Below, in pieces: positions 1 through 5,065 of a stretch of DNA of 5,065 nucleotides (within the stretch, counting starts at the first letter, position 1; every line of letters begins with the position of its first letter). Made by a program: the position numbers and the translations under genes. The stretch is taken from contig CALBKQ010000067.1 of the NCBI GenBank assembly GCA_937895645.1, positions 1 to 5,065 of the forward strand. The letters run 5' to 3'. This DNA is from an uncultured Clostridia bacterium. GTDB taxonomy: Bacteria; Bacillota; Clostridia; Oscillospirales; Acutalibacteraceae. The notes under the pieces are model-generated. The model had not been told where the DNA came from. It saw only the letters and a list, made by a program, of their open reading frames with translations, and searched no databases.

Positions 1-6
1 ATAATA

Positions 7-40
7 AAAACAAAGGCGGTCAACTGACCGCCTTTGTTTT
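7..40 (-). terminator. Intrinsic terminator ending the ahcY-RING-galU unit
   Basis: A 12-base arm at 11-22 (CAAAGGCGGTCA) is perfectly complementary to 25-36, and the flanking A and T runs (7-10 with 37-40) can lengthen the stem. With a realistic four-base loop at 22-25 the stem is still 11 GC-rich pairs. Read on the minus strand, it begins about 9-13 bases after the galU stop codon and is followed by five U and a further U-rich stretch, the classic rho-independent form. A T run on the other side means it could also stop transcription entering from the left on the plus strand, which would suit a convergent neighbour outside the window. Confidence 0.93.
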
Positions 41-48
41 ATGCTTAA

Positions 49-924
49 TTATAAGTTCTTTGCTAATTCTTTAATGTATGCTTTGAAATCGTCTGCGATT
101 TCCGGGTGGTTGAGAGCAACTTCGCAGTTTGCTTTCATAATACCCATTTTATTACCCATATCATAGCGTGTGCCATAATAATCAAGAGCAATAACACCTT
201 TTGTCTGTGCAAGAGTTTTCATAGCGTCTGTAAGTTGAAGCTCATTACCTGCACCCTTTGGTGTGTTTTCAAGAATATCAAAAATTTCAGGTGGCATAAC
301 AACGCGACCGAGTATTGAGTAGTTTGAGAAAATCTCTTCAGGCTTTGGCTTTTCAATCATATCAGTACAGTTAAAAACCTTGTCTTCAATTTCTTCAACT
401 TTAAGTGAACAGTATTTTGTAACGTCCTTTGTTGGAACCTCTTTAACACCAACAACGCCTTTACCATATTTTTCATAAGCGTTAATAAGTTGTTTCGTAA
501 CAGGCTCTTTATCAGAAATGAAAACATCATCACCATAAAGAATTGCAAAAGGCTCGTTGCCTACAAAGTTTTTTGCGCAAAGAACAGCGTGACCTAAACC
601 GCCTGTTTCTTTCTGACGAAGGAAATATGTGTTGCAAAGCTGTGATGGTTCAAGAACTGCTTCGTAAAGTTCTTTCTTATCAGGGTTTTTGCTTAATTTG
701 TCCTCAAGCTCATAAGCGTGGTCAAAATGGTCTTCAATAACACCTTTGCCACGGTTTGTGATAATAAGAACATCTGTAATACCTGATTTTGCAGCCTCTT
801 CAACAAGATACTGAATTGCAGGCTTATCAACAATATTAAGCATTTCTTTTGGAACTGCTTTTGATGCAGGTAAAACTCTTGTTCCAAGTCCTGCTGCAGG
901 AATAATCGCCTTTGTAATTTTCAT
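49..924 (-). CDS. galU: UTP--glucose-1-phosphate uridylyltransferase (UDP-glucose pyrophosphorylase)
   Basis: A cytoplasmic enzyme that joins UTP and glucose-1-phosphate into UDP-glucose and pyrophosphate. UDP-glucose feeds cell-envelope glycans, glycolipids and galactose metabolism. The 291-residue length is normal for bacterial GalU/GtaB. The nucleotide-binding loop GLGTR is at residues 12-16, followed by SKAVPKEML at 21-29. The GLGHAV motif is at 109-114, the metal-site GDD at 131-133, the sugar-binding EKP at 191-193, NELQLTDA at 227-234 and GTRYDMGNK at 251-259. All hallmark segments of the family are present, so the enzyme should be active. The ATG at 924 is preceded by AAGGAG (934-939) with a 9-base gap. 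It is the last gene of the minus-strand unit, 25 bases after the RING-like protein gene, with a terminator just behind. The close homologue RfbA/RmlA (glucose-1-phosphate thymidylyltransferase) is less likely because the opening KAIIPAAGLGTR and GLGHAV segments are GalU-type. Confidence 0.96.
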   Translation of the reverse strand: MKITKAIIPAAGLGTRVLPASKAVPKEMLNIVDKPAIQYLVEEAAKSGITDVLIITNRGKGVIEDHFDHAYELEDKLSKNPDKKELYEAVLEPSQLCNTYFLRQKETGGLGHAVLCAKNFVGNEPFAILYGDDVFISDKEPVTKQLINAYEKYGKGVVGVKEVPTKDVTKYCSLKVEEIEDKVFNCTDMIEKPKPEEIFSNYSILGRVVMPPEIFDILENTPKGAGNELQLTDAMKTLAQTKGVIALDYYGTRYDMGNKMGIMKANCEVALNHPEIADDFKAYIKELAKNL

Positions 925-949
925 AATACCAATCTCCTTAAATGAAGAA

Positions 950-1861
950 TTATTTTATAAATGTCAACAGCATTTCAATTGCCATAACAATCATATTGTT
1001 TGCGAGAATTGCAAGGAAAGTTGCGCCTACCCCTGCGCCACCCGCTTTGAAGAAAAGAAGTTTTTGCTTTTGCTCATCGGGTTCTTCTGATTTAATTTTT
1101 TTGATGTTTTCAACAGTGTGATTATAGTACCATTTGTTTGCTTTGAAGCCTACAAAGATTTGTAATGCAAGAGAAAGTGCACCTTGTATAAGCATCAAAA
1201 CAACACCCGTAGGGTTATTTGTAATAAACTCTTGTTGTTCGCTATATGCTTGTTGAAACTCTTCTTCTGTTAAATCTTCAGCATTTTCAACACTGTATTT
1301 TTCTGTCCATTCTGTCATATCATTATAAAGAGTCTGCACAGGTGGAAGAATGTTAAAACCAACAGTCAACAAAAGTGTAAGTGCCATAAAAATTGCACCA
1401 AGTTTATACATTTTTCTGTAGAAAAACCAGTAAGGAGTAAAGAAAAATGCTGCCCAACTGAAAGTCTTTTTGTCCGATTTTGTATAGAAGAAATTGCGAA
1501 TATATTTGATTGCGTGAATCTGCACAAATCCTGCAACGTCTTCTGTTGAAACACCTTCTTCCAATTCTTGTGGAAATTGAGAAAGCGGATTCACACCCAA
1601 AAATGCATTTGCAGGTGACTGTTCAGGCGGGTTTTGCTGTTCGTTTTCAAGTTGTTCTGCCGGTTGCATTTCCACTTCTTCAGGTGCCCAGCAAAAGCCC
1701 TCGTTATGCTTATCATAATTGCCACATTCACCGTTCTTTTTATAGCATTCACGGTGGTGGGGAGTGCCACATAAGGGACAAACTACAATGTCGTCTGTGG
1801 GTAGAAACTCGTTCTCACAAACAGGACATTTCTGATTTAGATATCTAAAATAATTATCCAT
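950..1861 (-). CDS. RING-like zinc-binding membrane protein with DUF2628-type domain, function unknown
   Basis: A 303-residue protein in three parts. Residues 10-58 hold a cysteine/histidine module: CPVC (12-15), CPLC (28-31), then HHREC (35-39), C46, H52 and C57. This resembles the prokaryotic RING finger families and could bind two zinc ions, with H52 or C57 as the last ligand. Residues 60-105 are a Glu/Gln/Pro-rich linker. From about 108 comes a region resembling DUF2628 membrane proteins: an IHAIKYIRNFF segment, then FSWAAFFFTPYWFFYRKMYKLG (135-154). Hydrophobic, probably membrane-spanning stretches follow at about 152-173, 216-238 and 273-299, with an acidic soluble loop at 180-212. There is no signal peptide, so the zinc module is predicted to be cytoplasmic. 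The start codon is 3 bases after the ahcY stop, and only a weak GGAA lies about 10 bases upstream, which suggests translational coupling. The domain names are from recognition of the pattern, and no biochemical role can be assigned. An E3-ligase role is not supported. Confidence 0.85.
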   Translation of the reverse strand: MDNYFRYLNQKCPVCENEFLPTDDIVVCPLCGTPHHRECYKKNGECGNYDKHNEGFCWAPEEVEMQPAEQLENEQQNPPEQSPANAFLGVNPLSQFPQELEEGVSTEDVAGFVQIHAIKYIRNFFYTKSDKKTFSWAAFFFTPYWFFYRKMYKLGAIFMALTLLLTVGFNILPPVQTLYNDMTEWTEKYSVENAEDLTEEEFQQAYSEQQEFITNNPTGVVLMLIQGALSLALQIFVGFKANKWYYNHTVENIKKIKSEEPDEQKQKLLFFKAGGAGVGATFLAILANNMIVMAIEMLLTFIK

Positions 1862-1864
1862 ATT

Positions 1865-3109
1865 TTACACGTTCCAACTGTTTACATATTTTTCTTGTTC
1901 AGGGGTTAAAACATCAATTTCTGTTCCCCAGCTGTTAAGTTTGCGGAGTGCAACTTTTTTATCGATTTCTTCAGGCACATCAATTACAGATGCGGTTAAA
2001 TCTTTGTAGTTTTTAACAATGTATTCTGCACAAAGAGCCTGAATTGAAAAGCTCATATCCATAATTTCAGCAGGGTGACCGTCACCAGCGGCAAGGTTTA
2101 CAAGTCTGCCTTCGGCTATTACGCTGATTGTTCTACCATCAGGGAGAACATACCCCATAATATTATTTCTCTGTTTTTTAATTTCAACCGCCATTTTTTC
2201 AAGGTCAGGAAGATTGATTTCAACATTAAAATGACCAGCATTACAGCAAATGGCACCATCTTTCATATTCTCAAAAGCTTTTTTAGTAATAACATCCTTA
2301 CAACCCGTAACAGTTACAAAGAAATCGCCTTCTTTTGCAGCGTCAACCATTTCCATTACAGAGAAACCGTCCATCCTTGCTTCCATAGCTTTAATAGGGT
2401 CAATTTCAGTAACGATTACCTGTGCACCAAGTGCATTTGCCCTCATAGCAACACCTTTACCACACCAACCATAACCTGCAACAACAACTTTTTTACCTGC
2501 AACAATAAGGTTTGTTGTACGGTTAATACCGTCCCATACAGATTGACCTGTACCGTAACGGTTATCAAAAAGATATTTACATTTTGCATTGTTTACTGCA
2601 ATCATCGGGAATTTAAGTGCCCCATCTTTTGCCATTGAAACAAGACGGATAATACCTGTTGTTGTTTCTTCGCAACCGCCCATAACTTTAGATAAAAGTT
2701 CAGGGTATTCGTTGTGAATAAGATTTACAAGGTCACCACCATCATCAATAATTACATCGGGGCCTACCTTGATAACTTCACGAAGATGTGACATATATTC
2801 TTCACTTGTTGCGTTGTACCATGCAAACACATTAAGCCCGTTGTGTGCAAGGGCTGCGGCAACGTCGTCTTGTGTTGAAAGTGGATTTGAGCCTGTAACA
2901 TACATTTCTGCACCACCAGCAGCGAGTACAGTGCAAAGGTAAGCAGTTTTTGCTTCAAGGTGGATTGAAAGTGCAACCTTTAAGTTCTTGAAAGGTTTTG
3001 TATCAATAAAATCATTCTCTATACTGCGAAGTACAGGCATGTGAGCCTTTACCCAATCAATTTTGCGTTGACCTGATTCATAAAGGGAAATATCGCGAAT
3101 TAAATTCAT
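1865..3109 (-). CDS. ahcY: S-adenosylhomocysteine hydrolase (adenosylhomocysteinase), short form
   Basis: A cytoplasmic NAD-dependent enzyme that splits S-adenosylhomocysteine into adenosine and homocysteine, clearing the inhibitor left by methyltransferases. The product is 414 residues. The substrate half shows HLEAKTA (50-56), the family signature GSNPLSTQDDVAAAL (73-87), DDGGD (122-126), EETTTG (147-152) and the catalytic pair K178/D182 in KYLFDN. The Rossmann NAD site is GYGWCGKG (212-219), the second family signature. AGHFNVEI (291-298, H293) and AGDGHPAEI (341-349, H345) complete the active site. It lacks the Lys-Tyr C-terminal tail of eukaryotic and many bacterial enzymes and ends in an EQEKYVNSW-type tail, like the short Thermotoga/archaeal group. 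An upstream in-frame ATG at 3166 would add 19 hydrophobic residues and cover the promoter. The ATG at 3109 has GGAG 8 bases upstream and gives a normal family N terminus, so it is preferred. It is the first gene of the minus-strand unit. Confidence 0.95.
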   Translation of the reverse strand: MNLIRDISLYESGQRKIDWVKAHMPVLRSIENDFIDTKPFKNLKVALSIHLEAKTAYLCTVLAAGGAEMYVTGSNPLSTQDDVAAALAHNGLNVFAWYNATSEEYMSHLREVIKVGPDVIIDDGGDLVNLIHNEYPELLSKVMGGCEETTTGIIRLVSMAKDGALKFPMIAVNNAKCKYLFDNRYGTGQSVWDGINRTTNLIVAGKKVVVAGYGWCGKGVAMRANALGAQVIVTEIDPIKAMEARMDGFSVMEMVDAAKEGDFFVTVTGCKDVITKKAFENMKDGAICCNAGHFNVEINLPDLEKMAVEIKKQRNNIMGYVLPDGRTISVIAEGRLVNLAAGDGHPAEIMDMSFSIQALCAEYIVKNYKDLTASVIDVPEEIDKKVALRKLNSWGTEIDVLTPEQEKYVNSWNV

Positions 3110-3117
3110 GTTTTTAA

Positions 3118-3121
3118 CTCC
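3118..3121 (-). promoter_or_regulatory. Ribosome binding site that fixes the ahcY start
   Basis: GGAG on the minus strand, 8 bases before the ATG at 3109. The longer in-frame start at 3166 has no comparable site, so this decides between the two candidate starts. Confidence 0.8.
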
Positions 3122-3133
3122 ATATATTATTGT

Positions 3134-3163
3134 ATTATATGAAATATATATTATCACAACCAA
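3134..3163 (-). promoter_or_regulatory. Candidate promoter of the ahcY-RING-galU unit
   Basis: On the minus strand a perfect TATAAT lies at 3139-3134. It is preceded at an 18-base spacing by TTGGTT (3163-3158), a weak match to the -35 consensus. An alternative is the extended -10 element TGTGATAAT at 3158-3150, which would not need a good -35 box. Either one places the transcript start roughly 15-35 bases before the ahcY ATG. That leader is too short for a SAM or SAH riboswitch. The region is very AT-rich, so the exact choice is uncertain. Confidence 0.5.
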
Positions 3164-3203
3164 CATAAAAAAGCAATTACAAAAAAGTTACGGTTATGTG
3201 AAT

Positions 3204-3231
3204 ATAGCGAAAATGTTGACAACAACGCTAT
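3204..3231. promoter_or_regulatory. Possible operator: nested inverted repeats over the lipoprotein -35 box
   Basis: An 11-base palindrome TGTTGACAACA (3214-3224) contains the -35 hexamer. It is flanked by a second inverted repeat, ATAGCG (3204-3209) and CGCTAT (3226-3231). The two dyads are centred about 1.5 bases apart. Placement across a -35 box is typical of a repressor site. The regulator is unknown and the role is inferred from position and symmetry only. Confidence 0.4.
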
Positions 3232-3244
3232 TTTATGAGATAAT
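3216..3244 (+). promoter_or_regulatory. Sigma-A type promoter of the DUF4474-like lipoprotein gene
   Basis: A consensus -35 TTGACA (3216-3221), a 17-base spacer and GATAAT (3239-3244, five of six consensus bases) make this the best promoter in the window. Transcription should start near 3251, leaving a leader of about 30 bases before the ATG at 3281. A start this close means the TTG at 3248 lies at or before the transcript start and cannot be the real initiation codon. Confidence 0.85.
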
Positions 3245-3267
3245 AAGTTGCGATTAGAGATTTTTGT

Positions 3268-3273
3268 GGAGGG
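3268..3273 (+). promoter_or_regulatory. Ribosome binding site that fixes the lipoprotein start
   Basis: GGAGGG lies 7 bases before the ATG at 3281. It supports that ATG over the upstream in-frame TTG at 3248, and the ATG also yields a proper lipoprotein signal peptide. Confidence 0.9.
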
Positions 3274-3280
3274 ATTATAT

Positions 3281-4249
3281 ATGAAATCTACACTTTTAAG
3301 AATATTTGCCGCTATGATGGCACTTGTTATGATGGTTTGTTGTTTCACGGCTTGTGATAACACAAAAGACCCTAATGAAGAAATTACAAAGCCAGCTGAT
3401 GTTCAGGGCCCTGATGTAGAAGATGACCTTGTAGACTTTGATGGTGTTGAGTGGGATGACCCATCAACAACTACTACAACAACAACTACCACAACACAAC
3501 CATCAAAAGAAACAACAACAAAGAAACCTACAACAACAAAAGTTCCATCAACAACAGGTTCAACAATTACTAAAGAAGACTTGCAACAAGCACTTACTGA
3601 TGCGGGTTATGCTTATGATGAAGAACAACAAGTTTATTATTCAACATTAAATCCTTGGCAGCGTCATTTCGGATTTGGCGATATTTATGATGATGCAGCT
3701 GCTTATGCAAGTATGAAATATACAACTCTTAAAGCAGACTTTGAGTACAACGGTCTTCTTTGGAGACTTCAGTGGTGGAAAGGTCAGTATGGTATTCTTG
3801 AAGGTGCTGAATTGGGCGTTTATACAAAAAAACCTGACTCAACATCTGATTTCTACGACTGTGCCGAAGACGAGAATCTTCTTGATATGAGTTTTGAATA
3901 TTATCGTACAAGTAAAGATTTCAGAAATAGCAAGCGTCTTTTCTATCGAGAAGAGCAGGCACACTGGTGGCTTACTGGATTCAAAGTAGGTGCTGTTGCA
4001 AACGGTAACTCGAGTGCAAGTGTTGTTGTGGCAACTCTTAAAGCATTTGATAGTGATATGGCAGATGGTATTGAATCAGGTCTTCGTCGTCTTACTGATA
4101 AAAACAACAATAAAGTTGACGGATTTGTTGAATACGGACCAAACGTACCTTCTAAATGTTATGACTACTACATAAGAGAAGGCAACAATTTCACAGTTGT
4201 ATGGCAAACAAAGGGCTACAAGAATCATACAGGTAGCGCAACAATTTAA
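3281..4249 (+). CDS. Secreted lipoprotein with Thr-rich linker and DUF4474-like domain
   Basis: A 322-residue precursor. Residues 1-24 form a signal peptide (K2, R7, then a hydrophobic core) ending at the lipobox-like FTAC, so C25 is the probable lipid-anchored residue. The -3 Phe is less usual than Leu. Residues 26-61 are acidic. Residues 62-92 are a Thr-rich linker including ten consecutive Thr (63-72), of the kind that spaces domains away from the membrane and may be glycosylated. The globular part, about 97-322, matches what I recall of DUF4474: a YYSTLNPWQRHFGFGDIYD segment (119-137), then FEYNGLLWRLQWWKGQYG (154-171), GAELGVY (175-181), HWWLTGFKVG (228-237) and a C-terminal LTDKNNNKVDGFVEYGP (271-287). 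No catalytic motif is visible. The domain is thought to be extracellular, but its job is unknown. The gene has its own promoter and terminator and appears monocistronic. Confidence 0.88.
   Translation: MKSTLLRIFAAMMALVMMVCCFTACDNTKDPNEEITKPADVQGPDVEDDLVDFDGVEWDDPSTTTTTTTTTTQPSKETTTKKPTTTKVPSTTGSTITKEDLQQALTDAGYAYDEEQQVYYSTLNPWQRHFGFGDIYDDAAAYASMKYTTLKADFEYNGLLWRLQWWKGQYGILEGAELGVYTKKPDSTSDFYDCAEDENLLDMSFEYYRTSKDFRNSKRLFYREEQAHWWLTGFKVGAVANGNSSASVVVATLKAFDSDMADGIESGLRRLTDKNNNKVDGFVEYGPNVPSKCYDYYIREGNNFTVVWQTKGYKNHTGSATI
3467..3556 (+). repeat. Low-complexity ACA/ACT threonine-codon tract
   Basis: A run of mainly ACA, ACT and ACC codons, starting with ten Thr codons in a row (3467-3496) and continuing as Thr/Lys/Pro clusters. 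It encodes the lipoprotein linker. The near-identical triplets are prone to slippage, so linker length may vary between strains and the tract may be sensitive to assembly error. Confidence 0.85.
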
Positions 4250-4265
4250 ACAATAAAAAAATAAT

Positions 4266-4305
4266 AAATCACCATAGATTTTTAACGAAATCTGTGGTGA
4301 TTTTT
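4266..4305 (+). terminator. Intrinsic terminator after the lipoprotein gene
   Basis: The arm at 4266-4281 pairs with 4288-4303 as a 16-base-pair stem with a single G-U wobble (4275 with 4294) and a six-base loop (4282-4287). A T-rich run overlaps and follows the 3' arm (4301-4310). It begins 17 bases after the stop codon. It separates the lipoprotein transcript from the phosphorylase gene. Confidence 0.92.
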
Positions 4306-4355
4306 AATTTCCAAAAATATTTTTTAATATATTTCAAAAAAATAGTTCATTACAG

Positions 4356-4384
4356 TTGAAAAACACTTGATTTTAGTGTAAAAT
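4356..4384 (+). promoter_or_regulatory. Promoter of the glycogen phosphorylase gene
   Basis: TTGAAA (4356-4361), a 17-base spacer and TAAAAT (4379-4384), each five of six consensus bases. The predicted transcript start is near 4391, leaving a U-rich leader of about 50 bases before the ATG at 4440. It lies just beyond the upstream terminator, so the phosphorylase gene is expected to be transcribed independently. Confidence 0.78.
4363..4379. repeat. Short inverted repeat inside the phosphorylase promoter spacer
   Basis: ACACT (4363-4367) and AGTGT (4375-4379) are perfect inverted copies separated by 7 bases. They fill the space between the -35 and -10 boxes and touch the first base of the -10. 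A repressor site is possible, but with five-base arms in AT-rich DNA chance is also a fair explanation. Confidence 0.3.
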
Positions 4385-4439
4385 ATACAAACAGACTTTA
4401 ATTTTTAATGTTTTTTATAAATTTTTTTGGAGGATTTGT

Positions 4440-5065
4440 ATGAATTATAGCCTTACAAAGAAACAAGCAAAAGAACTTGTTGAATCAAAACTTTCTCATT
4501 TTATCGGCGTAAATCCCGACGAAGCAACAAATGAGCAATTTTATAAAGCAATCTCACTTATTGTCCGTGATATGATGAGTCAGGGCAGAGCAGAGTTTTC
4601 AAAAGAGGGCTCTAAAAAAGGAACAAAAAGAGTTTATTATCTCTGTATGGAATTCCTTATGGGACGTTCACTTAAAAACAACCTTTACAACTTAAATCTT
4701 ACAAAAGTTTTTGAAAGCGTATTAAAAGACTACGGTATCAAAATGGACTCAATTTATGATTGTGAGCCGGACGCAGGTCTTGGTAACGGTGGTCTTGGTC
4801 GTCTTGCGGCTTGTTATCTTGACGGCCTTGCAACACAAGGTTATGTTGCAAAAGGTTATTCAATCCTTTATGAATATGGTATTTTCAAACAGAAACTTGT
4901 TGATGGTTGGCAGACAGAACTTCCTGACTTCTGGCTTCCTGGTGGCGACGTGTGGCTTGTTCCTCACGAAGAAAGCGCAATCAACATTAATTTTGAGGGC
5001 GAAGTTCGTGACATCTGGGAAGACCATTATCACCACGTTGAAATTGAAAATTCAACAGTAATTCA
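4440..5065 (+). CDS. glgP: Glycogen/starch (alpha-glucan) phosphorylase, N-terminal part cut by the window edge
   Basis: A cytoplasmic PLP-dependent enzyme that releases glucose-1-phosphate from the non-reducing ends of alpha-1,4-glucans. The frame is open from the ATG at 4440, with GGAGG six bases upstream (4429-4433), to the end of the window: 208 codons of a family usually about 750-850 residues long, so the PLP-binding lysine region is not included. Visible family hallmarks are VYYLCMEFLMGRSL (65-78), DCEPDAGLGNGGLGRLAACYLD (107-128), where the glycine-rich loop of the active site lies, and YSILYEYGIFKQ (140-151) followed by GWQTELPDFWL (156-166). The WLPGGDVW stretch that follows differs from the GNPWE of animal and enteric enzymes. 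I read it as a subfamily trait. The product glucose-1-phosphate is the substrate of GalU, encoded nearby on the other strand. Maltodextrin phosphorylase is a possible alternative, since substrate preference cannot be judged from this part. Confidence 0.95.
   Translation, partial: MNYSLTKKQAKELVESKLSHFIGVNPDEATNEQFYKAISLIVRDMMSQGRAEFSKEGSKKGTKRVYYLCMEFLMGRSLKNNLYNLNLTKVFESVLKDYGIKMDSIYDCEPDAGLGNGGLGRLAACYLDGLATQGYVAKGYSILYEYGIFKQKLVDGWQTELPDFWLPGGDVWLVPHEESAININFEGEVRDIWEDHYHHVEIENSTVI

Noticed and set aside
1510..1848. A 112-codon open frame on the plus strand inside the RING-like gene
   Set aside because: It is antisense to a gene with clear domain structure, has no family resemblance and no supporting signals.
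2075..2638. A 187-codon open frame on the plus strand inside ahcY
   Set aside because: It lies wholly antisense to a strongly supported conserved gene, has an unusual Asn/Thr/Phe/Cys-rich composition and no recognisable motif or good ribosome site. It is a shadow of the ahcY codon pattern.
3110..3166. A longer ahcY start at 3166, adding 19 residues
   Set aside because: It would translate through the AT-rich promoter region, lacks a ribosome binding site and adds a hydrophobic stretch not found in the family. The ATG at 3109 has GGAG at ideal spacing.
3248..3280. A TTG start at 3248 for the lipoprotein, adding 11 residues
   Set aside because: It lies at or before the predicted transcript start, has no ribosome site, and would put acidic residues ahead of the signal peptide. 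The ATG at 3281 has GGAGGG and a proper signal sequence.
3110..3280. A SAM or SAH riboswitch in front of ahcY
   Set aside because: Such elements are common before methyl-cycle genes, so I looked for one. The likely leader is only about 15-35 bases, very AT-rich, and shows no paired helices or pseudoknot on the minus strand.
4756..5061. A 101-codon open frame on the plus strand in another frame inside glgP
   Set aside because: It overlaps the conserved phosphorylase frame, which carries all the family motifs and runs through to the window edge. It has no independent support.

Overview
The window looks like ordinary chromosomal DNA of a low-GC, Gram-positive anaerobe of the Clostridia, most likely from the gut Ruminococcus/Oscillospiraceae side. 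The evidence is the AT-rich base composition, strong GGAG/GGAGG ribosome binding sites, Firmicutes-type promoters, a threonine-rich lipoprotein linker, a DUF2628-type membrane protein with a RING-like zinc module, and a short-form S-adenosylhomocysteine hydrolase. The genus is inferred, not shown.

Layout. Positions 1-3109 read on the minus strand as a compact three-gene unit. In transcription order it holds ahcY (3109-1865), a RING-like zinc/DUF2628 membrane protein (1861-950) and galU (924-49), and it ends in a strong GC-rich terminator hairpin at 7-40. The gaps are 3 and 25 bases, with no hairpin between genes, so co-transcription is likely. Positions 3110-3280 form a divergent control region. 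It carries an AT-rich minus-strand promoter for ahcY and a near-consensus plus-strand promoter (TTGACA-17-GATAAT) whose -35 box sits inside nested inverted repeats. The plus strand then carries a secreted lipoprotein with a threonine-rich linker and a DUF4474-like domain (3281-4249), an intrinsic terminator (4266-4305), a good promoter (4356-4384), and the first 208 codons of a glycogen/starch phosphorylase gene that runs off the right edge (4440-5065).

How the genes relate. AhcY removes S-adenosylhomocysteine, the product inhibitor of methyltransferases. GalU makes UDP-glucose from glucose-1-phosphate, the compound that glycogen phosphorylase releases, so galU and glgP are metabolically linked although they lie on opposite strands in separate units. 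The RING-like membrane protein and the DUF4474 lipoprotein have no known function and are the least explained parts. I found no mobile element, CRISPR array, tRNA, rRNA or riboswitch, and nothing that clearly amounts to a new multi-gene system. The best leads are the RING-like protein's place in a housekeeping operon and the dyad-symmetric site over the lipoprotein promoter.
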